Source: an uncultured Bacteroides sp.
GTDB taxonomy: Bacteria > Bacteroidota > Bacteroidia > Bacteroidales > Bacteroidaceae
Direction: 5' to 3'
Assembly: GCA_944322355.1 (NCBI GenBank)
Contig: CALUOT010000001.1
Coordinates: 62,001 to 126,000, forward strand
DNA length: 64,000 nucleotides
Shown: in pieces, positions 43,574-52,279 of the stretch
Layout of the letters: each line of letters starts with the position of its first letter
How positions within the stretch are numbered: the stretch's first letter is position 1
Made by a program: the position numbers and the translations under genes
The notes under the pieces: generated by a model
What the model saw: the letters and a program-made list of their open reading frames with translations, nothing else
The model's database searches: none
What the model was told of the DNA's origin: nothing

Positions 43574-44308
43574 TCAGAAGCTGATACCAGCCACAAAGTG
43601 TGCGCCTTCTGTCGACGGATTCCATACCACCTGAGCAAAGAGTGGAAGGCTCCACGAGTGAGTGACTTGTATTTCCTTGGTGGCTTTCAGGCTGACAGCG
43701 CATACGGCAAAACCATTGATCATGTCCTTGGTGAATGTCGAATTGCCTCCGCCGGTGTAGAAGTTATTTTCCCAGGGTGTGGCGCCTACTTCCGCTTCCC
43801 AATCCAGTCCTCCCAGCCGGAAGGGAGCCGCCAGGGAGATGTAGGAAGCATAGGCACGGTCGCCATTGGCTTTATAGCCTACGTTCCCGGCGAAATTGGT
43901 GTACCAGTTCACGGCCAGCACGCCGAAGTCATATCCCACCTGCGCTTCGAACGTATGGTTGGTGTTATGTGCCCCGTAGTGGAAATAGCCCGGTCCGTTG
44001 TTGAACCAATAGTCAGTGACCGAGATGCTGAATCCTCCGGTACTGTAACCTAGCGTCAGGTCGAATTCTTTGGTATCCGATTTCTCAAAGCCTACTGAAC
44101 CCCAGGCCGACAGCGAGAAGCCTTTGTAGCCGATGGATAGCGAAGGCTGAACGCTGATGTTGCCTAAGTCCTGTCCACGCCAAATGTAGTTACTTACTAA
44201 GTCGGCTCCTACGCTGGCTTCTACTTTGTCTTGTGCCCATAGTGCTCCTGGAAATGCTATCGCACATACCAGGGTTGCAATCTTTCCTTTACTAAACAAT
44301 CTTTTCAT
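43574..44308 (-). CDS. TorF-like outer-membrane porin of the ammonium operon
   Basis: A 244-residue protein with signal peptide MKRLFSKGKIATLVCAIAFPGALWA, then VEASVGADLVSNYIWRGQDL and regular amphipathic strands to a C-terminal GAHFVAGISF. This matches the putative-porin families (TorF/TIGR02001-like). It is 72 bp upstream of the PII gene, so it opens the operon porin-PII-Amt. It may admit a nitrogen source across the outer membrane, which is inference from context. Confidence 0.75.
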   Translation of the reverse strand: MKRLFSKGKIATLVCAIAFPGALWAQDKVEASVGADLVSNYIWRGQDLGNISVQPSLSIGYKGFSLSAWGSVGFEKSDTKEFDLTLGYSTGGFSISVTDYWFNNGPGYFHYGAHNTNHTFEAQVGYDFGVLAVNWYTNFAGNVGYKANGDRAYASYISLAAPFRLGGLDWEAEVGATPWENNFYTGGGNSTFTKDMINGFAVCAVSLKATKEIQVTHSWSLPLFAQVVWNPSTEGAHFVAGISF

Positions 44309-44350
44309 CTTTACCTAATTTTATGTACTACTTTCGTTTGTTTGACGGGA

Positions 44351-44358
44351 CAAAGTTA
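44351..44358 (-). promoter_or_regulatory. -7 box of the ammonium operon
   Basis: The minus strand reads TAACTTTG, 43 bp before the start codon. There is no -33 TTG at the expected distance, consistent with an activated promoter. The remaining gap up to 44640 is very AT-rich with no gene seen. Confidence 0.5.
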
Positions 44359-44659
44359 TTGCATTTCATTGTGTTTGTATGTATTATACTATCCTTTTTT
44401 ATGTATTTGTTTGTTTATACTTTCAATATGATTTGTATTTGTCGTATTTTGTGTGAAAATTATTATAAAAAGCTGGTATTTTATTTCTAAATGAAATTGT
44501 ATATTAATTGTTGGTTTGATATATTGTATTTAAATAGTTTGATTTTGCTTTCTTTTTGTTTTGTGTATATTGCATTTTGGTTTTATTTTGATTATGTATG
44601 TTGCATTCGCGTGTCTTATAGGTTTTGGGGAAATTGGTGTTAATCTGCATAAATATATG

Positions 44660-44667
44660 TACCTTTG
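44660..44667 (+). promoter_or_regulatory. -7 box of queA
   Basis: TACCTTTG, 28 bp before the queA ATG. A TTGG lies 23 bp upstream, slightly farther than usual. Confidence 0.5.
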
Positions 44668-44694
44668 CAAGCCGATTATCATAATTGTAGTTTT

Positions 44695-45918
44695 ATGAAC
44701 CAAGATCCCAAACATATTCATATTAGCGAATTTGATTATCCTTTGCCCGATGAGCGCATCGCGAAGTTTCCCCTTCCTGTGCGTGACCAGTCCAAGTTGC
44801 TCGTTTACCGACATGGACAAGTGAGTGAGGATGTTTTTACCTCTTTGCCCAATTACATTCCTGCGGGTGAACTGATGGTGTTCAACAATACCAAGGTGAT
44901 TCAAGCCCGTCTGTATTTCCGCAAGGAGACGGGAGCGCTTATCGAAGTCTTTTGTCTGGAGCCGATTTCTCCGGCCGATTATGCGCTCAACTTCCAACAG
45001 ACCGGGCATGTGGCGTGGCTTTGCATGATAGGCAACCTGAAGAAATGGAAGGAAGGAGCATTGCACCGTGAAATGATTGTTAAGGGACGCACCTTGACGT
45101 TGACCGCCACACGGGGTGAATGTCGCGGCACCAGTCATTGGGTGGATTTCCGTTGGGATAATCCGGAAGTGACCTTTGCCGACATCCTGGAGGTGTTCGG
45201 TGAATTACCTATCCCGCCTTACCTCAATCGAGAAACCCAGGAAAGCGACAAGGAAACTTATCAAACTGTATATAGTAAGGTAAAAGGGTCGGTAGCTGCA
45301 CCTACCGCCGGACTGCATTTTACGACTCGTGTGCTCAATGCGCTTCATGACAAAGGTGTCGATTTGGAGGAACTGACGCTGCATGTAGGTGCCGGTACGT
45401 TCAAGCCGGTGAAAAGCGAGGAGATAGAAGGGCACGAAATGCATACCGAGTACATCTCCGTATCCCGTTCCACTTTAGAGAAGCTTATAGCTCACGATGG
45501 GAAAGCCATTGCCGTAGGCACCACTTCTGTGCGGACGCTTGAGAGTCTTTACCACATTGGTGTGACGCTGTTGTCCAATCCTGATGCCACGGAGGAACAG
45601 TTGCATGTCTGTCAATGGCAACCTTATGAAATGAAAACCGCTGCACCTTCTTCTGTGGAGGCTTTGCGGGCCGTTGGGGCTTATTTGGACCGTCACGGGT
45701 TGGAAGCTTTGCACACCAGTACGCAAATCATTATTGCCCCGGGCTATGAGTACCGCATCGTGAAAGCCATGGTGACCAATTTCCATCAGCCCAAGAGCAC
45801 GCTCCTTCTGCTGGTTTCGGCCTTTGTGCAGGGCGATTGGCGTACGATTTATAACTATGCTTTGGCACAAGATTTCCGTTTCCTGAGTTATGGCGACTCG
45901 TCGTTGTTGATTCCTTAA
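44695..45918 (+). CDS. queA: S-adenosylmethionine:tRNA ribosyltransferase-isomerase QueA
   Basis: A 407-residue cytosolic enzyme that transfers the ribosyl part of SAM to preQ1-tRNA to form epoxyqueuosine. The ATG at 44695 is used; a TTG ten codons earlier falls on the promoter. Signatures: ISEFDYPLPDERIAKFPLPV near the N-terminus, VFNNTKVIQARLYF, VAAPTAGLHFT, HVGAGTFKPV and NFHQPKSTLLLLVSAF. The length is longer than the usual 345-360 because of a central insertion, as common in Bacteroidetes. Confidence 0.93.
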   Translation: MNQDPKHIHISEFDYPLPDERIAKFPLPVRDQSKLLVYRHGQVSEDVFTSLPNYIPAGELMVFNNTKVIQARLYFRKETGALIEVFCLEPISPADYALNFQQTGHVAWLCMIGNLKKWKEGALHREMIVKGRTLTLTATRGECRGTSHWVDFRWDNPEVTFADILEVFGELPIPPYLNRETQESDKETYQTVYSKVKGSVAAPTAGLHFTTRVLNALHDKGVDLEELTLHVGAGTFKPVKSEEIEGHEMHTEYISVSRSTLEKLIAHDGKAIAVGTTSVRTLESLYHIGVTLLSNPDATEEQLHVCQWQPYEMKTAAPSSVEALRAVGAYLDRHGLEALHTSTQIIIAPGYEYRIVKAMVTNFHQPKSTLLLLVSAFVQGDWRTIYNYALAQDFRFLSYGDSSLLIP

Positions 45919-45929
45919 TAGAAAATGAT

Positions 45930-46436
45930 ATGAACCAAGATAATAAGCAAGAAATGTTTCCTTTGGTGGATGAAGAAGGAAACATCATCGGAGCCGCCAC
46001 GCGCGGTGAATGCCACAATGGGAGTAAATTGTTGCACCCGGTGGTACATCTGCATGTGTTTAATTCAAAAGGGGAACTTTATTTGCAGAAGCGTCCTGTA
46101 TGGAAAGACATTCAGCCAGGCAAATGGGATACAGCAGTAGGCGGGCATGTAGACTTGGGCGAAAGCGTGGAGCAAGCGTTGCGGCGTGAAGTGCGTGAGG
46201 AATTGGGGATTACGGACTTTAACCCCCAGCAAGTCACTCATTATGTTTTTGAATCGGCTCGCGAGCGTGAATTGGTTTTTACCTATAAGACCGTGTACGA
46301 TGGCGCCATCCAACCCAGTGACGAATTGGATGGCGGACGTTTCTGGTCGGTGGACGAAATCAGAGCGAACCTGGGCAAGCAGGTCTTCACACCCAACTTC
46401 GAGGGTGAAGTGGAGGAAGTGCTCTCCTGGACGTAG
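45930..46436 (+). CDS. NUDIX hydrolase
   Basis: A 168-residue cytosolic hydrolase with the Nudix box GGHVDLGESVEQALRREVRE then ELG (about 71-93). The N-terminal half (EMFPLVDEEGNIIGAATRGE) resembles the IDI/YfcD-type subgroup acting on nucleoside or isoprenoid diphosphates. The substrate cannot be assigned. It starts 11 bp after queA and is probably co-transcribed. Confidence 0.88.
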   Translation: MNQDNKQEMFPLVDEEGNIIGAATRGECHNGSKLLHPVVHLHVFNSKGELYLQKRPVWKDIQPGKWDTAVGGHVDLGESVEQALRREVREELGITDFNPQQVTHYVFESARERELVFTYKTVYDGAIQPSDELDGGRFWSVDEIRANLGKQVFTPNFEGEVEEVLSWT

Positions 46437-46441
46437 GCTCA

Positions 46442-46981
46442 TCATAGGCTCAGTGATTGGATATAGGTTTGTCGATAAAGTTTAGGTGACATGCCCTTTT
46501 GAGCTTTGAAATATTTGCCGAAGAAGGAAGTGTTCGGGAAGTTGAGTTGGTTGGAGATTTCCTTGATGGTATGCTGTGTATGGCAAAGCATGTGCTCGAT
46601 GATCTTGATGGTTTCTTCCCGAATCCATTCGGTTGGTGATTTGCCGCTGACCTCTTTGACTGTGATTGACAGGTATTTGGCCGTGACGCATAACTGGGAT
46701 GCATAGAAGGATACGCTTCGCTCCCGTTCGCAATGCAGGAACAGTAAGTCCATGAATCGGGCGCATAAAAACTCGCTGGCCGATTTATAGGCACGGGGGT
46801 TTTCCGTACTGTGGTTGATGCGTATCAGTATCCGGTTTTCTTTAGCCAATATACCAATCACGGTGGACAGTTCAACAAATCCTAATCCCGTACTTTTCTC
46901 CAAATCGGTGTAGGAGATATTGCCGTTGTTTTGCTGGATTGCAGCAAGTACGGCTTGCTTTTCTATCTTTTTCAGTTCCAT
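46442..46981 (-). CDS. Short AraC-type regulator with an N-terminal winged-helix-like domain
   Basis: A 179-residue protein. Residues about 1-65 look like a winged helix (LAAIQQNNGNISYTDLEKST, GILAKENRILIRI) rather than the usual cupin sensor. Residues about 75-175 form the AraC double helix-turn-helix (YASQLCVTAKYLSITVKEVS, NFPNTSFFGKYFKAQKGMSP). It is last in the efflux operon, 11 bp after the MFS gene, and likely regulates it. Confidence 0.8.
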   Translation of the reverse strand: MELKKIEKQAVLAAIQQNNGNISYTDLEKSTGLGFVELSTVIGILAKENRILIRINHSTENPRAYKSASEFLCARFMDLLFLHCERERSVSFYASQLCVTAKYLSITVKEVSGKSPTEWIREETIKIIEHMLCHTQHTIKEISNQLNFPNTSFFGKYFKAQKGMSPKLYRQTYIQSLSL

Positions 46982-46992
46982 GTTTTTTGTTT

Positions 46993-48537
46993 TTAGGTTC
47001 TTTCTTTCTTATAATAGGGTATCAGCAGGACTAGCAGAGCACTGCCGGTACATATCCAAATGGTGCTTCCTGTGATGTCCTTCATGGCTACCAGTGTGGC
47101 TTGCAGTCGCACCGGCGCCGTGAGGCTGAACGAGGCACGCGGGTCGTCCATGCGTACGTCTTGTGCCAGGCGGGCGATGTAGTGTTGTTGCCGTTCTTGC
47201 ATCCAGTTACTGTAGACGGAGGTGCCTACGGCGGTGGCCACGACATTGCGGACGGCTACCATCAGGAAAAGCCAGGTGGCGAAATAGCGCACGGGCAGAT
47301 GTTTCATGGCAAAGGCACAAGTGACGGAATAAAGTATCAGCAACCCTGTCCAATGGATGATGGTGGGAAAGATGGCATGCTCATAGGCTCCCATCGTTTG
47401 GTAATGGAAGTACATGTAGAGGTTGGCGCATAGCATGAGCCCGAATCCGGTGGCATAGATGTAGCGGAAGGCAATTTGCTTTTTGACCATGATGACGCAC
47501 AATACCAGTCCCGCCAGTATGCCCGGAATGGTCCAGCAAGAGAGGGTTGCCCCTTGCAGATTACCGGCCGGGGTAGAGAGTTTGATGTAAGAAGTGACAA
47601 ACGTCGTACAGGCATTGACCAACATGGCAAGCATGAACACACCGATGCTGTACCACGTATTGCGGTAGCGGAACACGTCCAATTCCAGTAAAGGTTGCTT
47701 CGGTGAACGGGCCTGTAACCAGAGGAAGGCTTCTCCACTTGTCAACGTCAAGGCCAAGGCGGTGCACATGCGTGAGCTGTCGAACCAGTCGTACGTCTTG
47801 CCATATACCATCATGTAGCAGAAGCCTCCCATGGCCAGTGCTATTAGCAGGGTATCGGCCAAGCGGCTGTAATTCACTTCCCAGCGTCGGGTGGGAGCGG
47901 AACAGAAAGTCAGCAGTACCAGCAGTATGGCCGTGAGCAGCATGCCCACTACCCAATAATAGGAATACTCCCAGCGGAACTCGTAAGCTATCCAGGCCGA
48001 TACGTAGTTGCTCAGTTGCACGATGCAAAGGATGTAGGCATAGAGAACCGGCATGAGGATGCTTCGGGCATGTTCGCCTTGGTAGGCGGCTTCCGGTGTC
48101 GGCGGTTCGTGCAGGAACATGTCGAGGGTGTTCAGTCCTAACAAGTAGGGGGCAATGACAAACGTGGTGTTCAGCACCAGACCTACGCGGAGGAAACCTA
48201 TCAACAGACAGCATCCGGCCAATAAAGGGAGTGAAGAAGCATGGGCGCATACCAGGTTGAGCACTATAAGCAAGGAGAACCCGCCTACGTAGACATGCTT
48301 CACGTTGCGTGCCTGCAAATAGGGCAACAGGAAAGGAAATACCAGCGACATACCTATGCTGGCGCAGAAGCTGAGAAACTGGAAATCTTCGCTCAGCACG
48401 CCCATGCTGCCCGTCATCTCGTTGATGTTGCTCAGATACACACCTCCCGAAAAGAAGAGCGGTACGAACAGCAACAGCAGGATGAGCACTCCCAGCGGTT
48501 TCGGCACCCGGTCATGGAAAGGATAATTCGTTTTCAT
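46993..48537 (-). CDS. MFS efflux transporter, DHA2/EmrB-like
   Basis: A 514-residue protein with about fourteen predicted helices, the DHA2 topology. N-terminal FFSGGVYLSNINEMTGSMGV replaces the canonical DIxIVNVALP stretch, so it is a diverged member. It pairs with the adjacent HlyD/EmrA protein and TolC-type channel to form a tripartite pump across both membranes. The substrate is unknown. It starts 13 bp after the emrA-like gene. Confidence 0.82.
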   Translation of the reverse strand: MKTNYPFHDRVPKPLGVLILLLLFVPLFFSGGVYLSNINEMTGSMGVLSEDFQFLSFCASIGMSLVFPFLLPYLQARNVKHVYVGGFSLLIVLNLVCAHASSLPLLAGCCLLIGFLRVGLVLNTTFVIAPYLLGLNTLDMFLHEPPTPEAAYQGEHARSILMPVLYAYILCIVQLSNYVSAWIAYEFRWEYSYYWVVGMLLTAILLVLLTFCSAPTRRWEVNYSRLADTLLIALAMGGFCYMMVYGKTYDWFDSSRMCTALALTLTSGEAFLWLQARSPKQPLLELDVFRYRNTWYSIGVFMLAMLVNACTTFVTSYIKLSTPAGNLQGATLSCWTIPGILAGLVLCVIMVKKQIAFRYIYATGFGLMLCANLYMYFHYQTMGAYEHAIFPTIIHWTGLLILYSVTCAFAMKHLPVRYFATWLFLMVAVRNVVATAVGTSVYSNWMQERQQHYIARLAQDVRMDDPRASFSLTAPVRLQATLVAMKDITGSTIWICTGSALLVLLIPYYKKERT

Positions 48538-48550
48538 GGCTTCCTCCGCA

Positions 48551-49618
48551 TTATAAGTCAGCTTTTACTACGCACATCATCCCCGCAGCCAGTCGTCGGT
48601 TGTCTTCGTCCGATAGGTCTATCAGGTCGATGCGTACCGGTACGCGCTGCTGGATTTTTACGAAGTTTCCGGCCGAGTTGTCCGTAGGTACCAACGAATA
48701 CTTCGATCCGGTGGCATTGCTGATGGCCGTGATGCGTCCGCGGAACGTCTTGTCCCGGAAGGCATCTACTGTCACTTCCACTTCTTGTCCGATGGAAAGT
48801 GAGGCTATCTGTGTCTCCTTGTAGTTGGCTACGACCCACTTGCGGCTGTCGGGTATAAGGGTGGTGATGGTTTGGCCTGCTCCTACCAGTTGGCCTTCTT
48901 CGATGGAGCGGCGGCCCAGATAACCGTTGCATGGTGCCAACACGACGGTATAGGACAGGTTGAGGCGTGCCATCTCCACCGCAGCTTCGGCACGAAGGAT
49001 GGCCGCTACGGCGTTTTCTTGCCGCTGGTCTACTTCGGTGACGGACGAACGGGCGGCATCACGCTGTTGCTTCAGGGATGTGACCCGGGCACGTGCCATT
49101 TCCAATTGTGTCTCATACTGCTCTACCATAATCGGTGTAGCTGCTTTCTTTTCCAGCAAGGTGCTGTAGCGGCGATAGTCCTTCTCCAGTTGCTCCACGC
49201 GGAACTGGGCTTCGGCGATGGAGGCATCGTAGGCTGAGGCCGTGTTCGCAGCCGTGTTCAACGTATGTCCCACGACCTTGCGTCCGCTACGGGCATCCAT
49301 CAAGGCTGCTTCGGCCTCTTTCAGGCGGATGCGATATTCCTCGTCCTCTATGATTAATAGCGTGTCGCCTTGATGGACGTACTGGTGCTCGGTGAAGCAG
49401 ATGCGACGGATGTAACCCGGTACGCGTACGTTGACGGGCGAGAGGTATTGCTCCACCTGCGCATCATCGGTTGTTTCACTTCCTTTATAGCCGATAAAAA
49501 GGTTGGCTACTTCCCACAGCCCCCACACTACGAGGCAGATGCCGATGGTGGCGGTGGCTTTTCTCAGGCCGGAGGTTCTCCGGGCTTCTTTTTCTTGTTG
49601 GTTGTTGGTTGCTTCCAT
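48551..49618 (-). CDS. HlyD/EmrA-type periplasmic adaptor
   Basis: A 355-residue protein with one membrane helix (about 23-45, TATIGICLVVWGLWEVANLF), a biotinyl-lipoyl-like half (VNVRVPGYIRRICFTEHQYV, QGDTLLIIEDEEY), a long coiled coil (about 115-205) and a barrel domain (APCNGYLGRRSIEEGQLVGA, VEVTVDAFRDKTFRGRITAI). It bridges the MFS pump and outer-membrane channel. A hairpin (AACCTTC-TGAGT-GAAGGTT, 49641-49659) and array D lie in its leader. Confidence 0.9.
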   Translation of the reverse strand: MEATNNQQEKEARRTSGLRKATATIGICLVVWGLWEVANLFIGYKGSETTDDAQVEQYLSPVNVRVPGYIRRICFTEHQYVHQGDTLLIIEDEEYRIRLKEAEAALMDARSGRKVVGHTLNTAANTASAYDASIAEAQFRVEQLEKDYRRYSTLLEKKAATPIMVEQYETQLEMARARVTSLKQQRDAARSSVTEVDQRQENAVAAILRAEAAVEMARLNLSYTVVLAPCNGYLGRRSIEEGQLVGAGQTITTLIPDSRKWVVANYKETQIASLSIGQEVEVTVDAFRDKTFRGRITAISNATGSKYSLVPTDNSAGNFVKIQQRVPVRIDLIDLSDEDNRRLAAGMMCVVKADL

Positions 49619-49691
49619 ATACTATTTATTTTATAGGAATAACCTTCTGAGTGAAGGTTTTCGTAAGTTGTTGTTTCACAGATGGGTAGGA

Positions 49692-49806
49692 GGACCAGCA
49701 ATTTTCAAAGTCTGGTCCGTCGTGGACCTCGGTGTGGTCCGGGCCGGACCATGGTAAGGTCCAAGGCGGACCTCAGTATGGTCCAACAGGGACCAAAGTC
49801 AGGTCC
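49692..49806. repeat. Array D: 22-bp GGTCC-N5-GGACC array inside the efflux operon
   Basis: It lies between the tolC-like stop and the adaptor start. GGTCC occurs at 49714, 49736, 49758, 49780 and 49802; GGACC at 49692, 49724, 49746, 49768 and 49790. Steps alternate 10 and 12 bp exactly, giving four complete 22-bp units with a 5-bp stem and 5-nt loop, plus a half-site at each end. Bases between the half-sites vary freely. Confidence 0.9.
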
Positions 49807-49828
49807 GACGCTCTTCGGCCGTTGGGGC

Positions 49829-51172
49829 TCATTGGGATAGTTCATCCAGTCGTCCCGATAGCTTCAGTAGCGTGAGTTGAGCGACGTTGCATTGGCAGTG
49901 TGCCTGTACGCAGGCGGCTTGTGCGTCGCGCAGACGCATTTCGTCTTGCAGCAGTTCGGTCATCGAGGCTATGCCTTCTTTGTACTTTTCTTCGGTCACG
50001 TTATACACATCTTCCGCTTGCCGGTAGTTGTCCTGTTGCGTATGAAACACCTCCAGGTTGTGACGGAACTGGCGTGAGGCATCGGCATATTCCTTGTCCA
50101 ATAGTTTGCGTTGTTGCTCCAAGGCGGTCTGTGCCTGTTGGTAGTCATAGCGGTATTGGGTCACTTTCAGCTTCTTGTCGCGTCCGTCGAAGATGGGGAT
50201 GTGTACGGACAGGGCGAGATACGTGTTGCCAAACCAGTTGTGGGTAGCGTGGTTGGTGTGGAAGAAGTGGCGGAATTCTTCCTGATAGCCTATGGCCCCC
50301 AGTCTTCCGGCTAACGAGAGGGAAGGTAGGTAGCCGGCACGTACCGCTTTGATTTGTTTCTCAATCAGTTCTTGCCGGGTGGAGAGCAAACGGAGCTCGG
50401 GCAGGGAAGAACTGACACCTGGGGTCGGGTTGGGGGAGACGTCGGCGGGCATGGGCAGGACGGCAAGCGGCACATCGGGTGCCAAGTCCAGCAAGAAGCG
50501 GAGTAAGTTGAGCTGTTGTTCGTGCAGAGTGGCGTACTGGTCGCGTTGTGCCGTGAGGCTTTTCCGGTTGATTTGTACGCGGGTGAGGTCTACTTCCAGC
50601 ACCACGCCTCCTTTATACAGTTCTTCGGTGATGAGGCAGAGCGAATCCATGCGCTGGATGTTCTCGTCCAGCAGGCGTTGTTGTTCCAGCGAGGCTTGTG
50701 CCAGATAATAGACGTTGCTGATTTGCACGGTGAGGTCTTCTACCGCTTTTTCGTAGGATACGTTACGGAGATTTTGTACGGTTTGAGCCACTTGGTTGGC
50801 CGATAATATCGTCTGGTTGTAGAGCGGGACACTCAGGTTGATACCGGCGCTCATGGTGTACTGCATGGATTGTATTTTTTGCCAAGTAGGTTCATCGGCA
50901 AAGTCGGTGCCGAGTAAGGTACCGGTGGTGACATTGGCTGGCTTCATCAGGTAATCCATCATCTGGAAGTCGGCAGCCAACACCGGTAGCAGCCGCGAAC
51001 GGCTTTGTGTCAAAGCGGTTTGGCTTTTCAGTACATCCACGCGGGTATTCTCCAGGGTAAGGTTGTTGCGGATACCCGTTTCGATGCACGCTTTCAGGGA
51101 GAGCGTTCCCTGCTGTCCATATAAGGCGGATGTACAGAGAAGCGACAGGAGTAAAATGAATCGATGTTTCAT
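49829..51172 (-). CDS. TolC-family outer-membrane efflux channel
   Basis: A 447-residue protein with signal peptide MKHRFILLLSLLCTSALYG. Two outer-membrane-efflux (OEP) repeats are visible, each with long helices and LTLENTRVDVLKSQTALTQS, AGYLPSLSLAGRLGAIGYQE signatures. It is the first gene of the tolC-emrA-emrB-araC operon, though array D sits in the 210-bp gap to the second gene. Confidence 0.92.
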   Translation of the reverse strand: MKHRFILLLSLLCTSALYGQQGTLSLKACIETGIRNNLTLENTRVDVLKSQTALTQSRSRLLPVLAADFQMMDYLMKPANVTTGTLLGTDFADEPTWQKIQSMQYTMSAGINLSVPLYNQTILSANQVAQTVQNLRNVSYEKAVEDLTVQISNVYYLAQASLEQQRLLDENIQRMDSLCLITEELYKGGVVLEVDLTRVQINRKSLTAQRDQYATLHEQQLNLLRFLLDLAPDVPLAVLPMPADVSPNPTPGVSSSLPELRLLSTRQELIEKQIKAVRAGYLPSLSLAGRLGAIGYQEEFRHFFHTNHATHNWFGNTYLALSVHIPIFDGRDKKLKVTQYRYDYQQAQTALEQQRKLLDKEYADASRQFRHNLEVFHTQQDNYRQAEDVYNVTEEKYKEGIASMTELLQDEMRLRDAQAACVQAHCQCNVAQLTLLKLSGRLDELSQ

Positions 51173-51201
51173 ATCGTTATGCTTTTTATTGTTTGCTGAT
51201 G

Positions 51202-51209
51202 CAAAGGTA
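51202..51209 (-). promoter_or_regulatory. -7 box of the efflux operon
   Basis: The minus strand reads TACCTTTG, 30 bp upstream of the start. A TTTG lies only 16 bp further up, so this promoter may need an activator. The gap to the divergent AraC gene holds no gene. Confidence 0.5.
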
Positions 51210-51360
51210 GTTTGTCGCTTTTAGGCAAAGAAGTGCAACTTTCGGCAAGCATTGTGCAATTTCAACGATATACCAGTAAAAAGGAAACTGAGAACGCTTT
51301 TGCTTTAGATTTAATTCGTTAATTTACAATCGTTATTCAGCAAAAATAAGGAGAGCCGTT

Positions 51361-52197
51361 ATGAATGAACCTTTGTATAAAACGTATAGTATCGATGACC
51401 TGTATGCCAATTACGGAACTGTTTCGTTTAATAAGTGTGGAATCTGTCTGTGTCGGCAGGGAGATGTGGATATCCTGATGAACAATCACAGCTATCATGT
51501 CGAGAAAGGGGGGCTTTATCTGTATACGCCTTATACTTTTATACGTATATTGCGTCGCAGTGAGGATTTTGATGGATATTTTATGGAAGGAGATTTGGAT
51601 ATGCTGGCCGTAGGATTGTCTCAAATTCCGGTGATGGATCGTTTGTTTATTCGCAATCATCCTTGTATTCAGTTACTACCTGAGCAATGTCGTCGTGTTG
51701 AGCAGATGCTGAGTATGCTCGATTCCCGTCACGAACGGATGCTGCAGGTTACTTCAGCGCGTTCTTTCAGATTGCTGAAGTTGGAGATGCAGAGCCTGAT
51801 ACAAGCTTTCTTGTTTGAGATGATGGAGCTTTATTTTGATAGTTTCCCGATAGAGGAATTGCAGCAGGGCAGGGAGGAAAGGATATTCAATACCTTTCTG
51901 ATGTCGGTGCATCGGCATTGTGACAAGGAGCGTTCGGTGGTGTTCTATGCCGACGAGCAACACTTCTCTCCCAATTATCTGACGTCGGTCATCAAGGCTA
52001 AGTCCGGTCGTACCGCCATCCAGTGGATTGAGACCATCACACTGGTTCATGCGCAACACTATCTGGGCAGCACCAAACTCAGTATCAAAGAAGTGGCGGA
52101 TAAGTTGAACTTTCCCGACCAGTCCACTTTCGGAAGGTATTTTAAGAAGCATTGTGGCATGTCGCCGGTGGAATACAGGAAGAAAGCCATGGGATAG
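51361..52197 (+). CDS. AraC-family transcriptional regulator
   Basis: A 278-residue protein with an N-terminal cupin-like sensor region (about 20-150, ICLCRQGDVDILMNNHSYHV) and a C-terminal AraC double helix-turn-helix (about 180-275, YADEQHFSPNYLTSVIKAKS, LNFPDQSTFGRYFKKHCGMS). An AAGGAGAG ribosome-binding site precedes the ATG. It is transcribed divergently from the efflux operon and is the likely first-line regulator of it. Confidence 0.9.
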   Translation: MNEPLYKTYSIDDLYANYGTVSFNKCGICLCRQGDVDILMNNHSYHVEKGGLYLYTPYTFIRILRRSEDFDGYFMEGDLDMLAVGLSQIPVMDRLFIRNHPCIQLLPEQCRRVEQMLSMLDSRHERMLQVTSARSFRLLKLEMQSLIQAFLFEMMELYFDSFPIEELQQGREERIFNTFLMSVHRHCDKERSVVFYADEQHFSPNYLTSVIKAKSGRTAIQWIETITLVHAQHYLGSTKLSIKEVADKLNFPDQSTFGRYFKKHCGMSPVEYRKKAMG

Positions 52198-52206
52198 TCA
52201 CTAAAA

Positions 52207-52248
52207 AAGGAGGCGTGGCCTTCCTCAAGGAAAGACGCACACCTCCTT
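52207..52248. terminator. Bidirectional terminator between araC and glmM
   Basis: AAGGAGGCGTG (52207-52217) and CGCACACCTCCTT (52236-52248) pair across a loop that itself contains CCTT/AAGG. A-rich and T-rich flanks suit both convergent genes. Confidence 0.7.
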
Positions 52249-52279
52249 CGGCATACTTCAAGAAAGTGTCAGTATAATT

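Noticed and set aside
44400..44640. AT-rich gap before queA as an origin or regulatory RNA
   Set aside because: No repeated boxes, stable stems or open frames were found.
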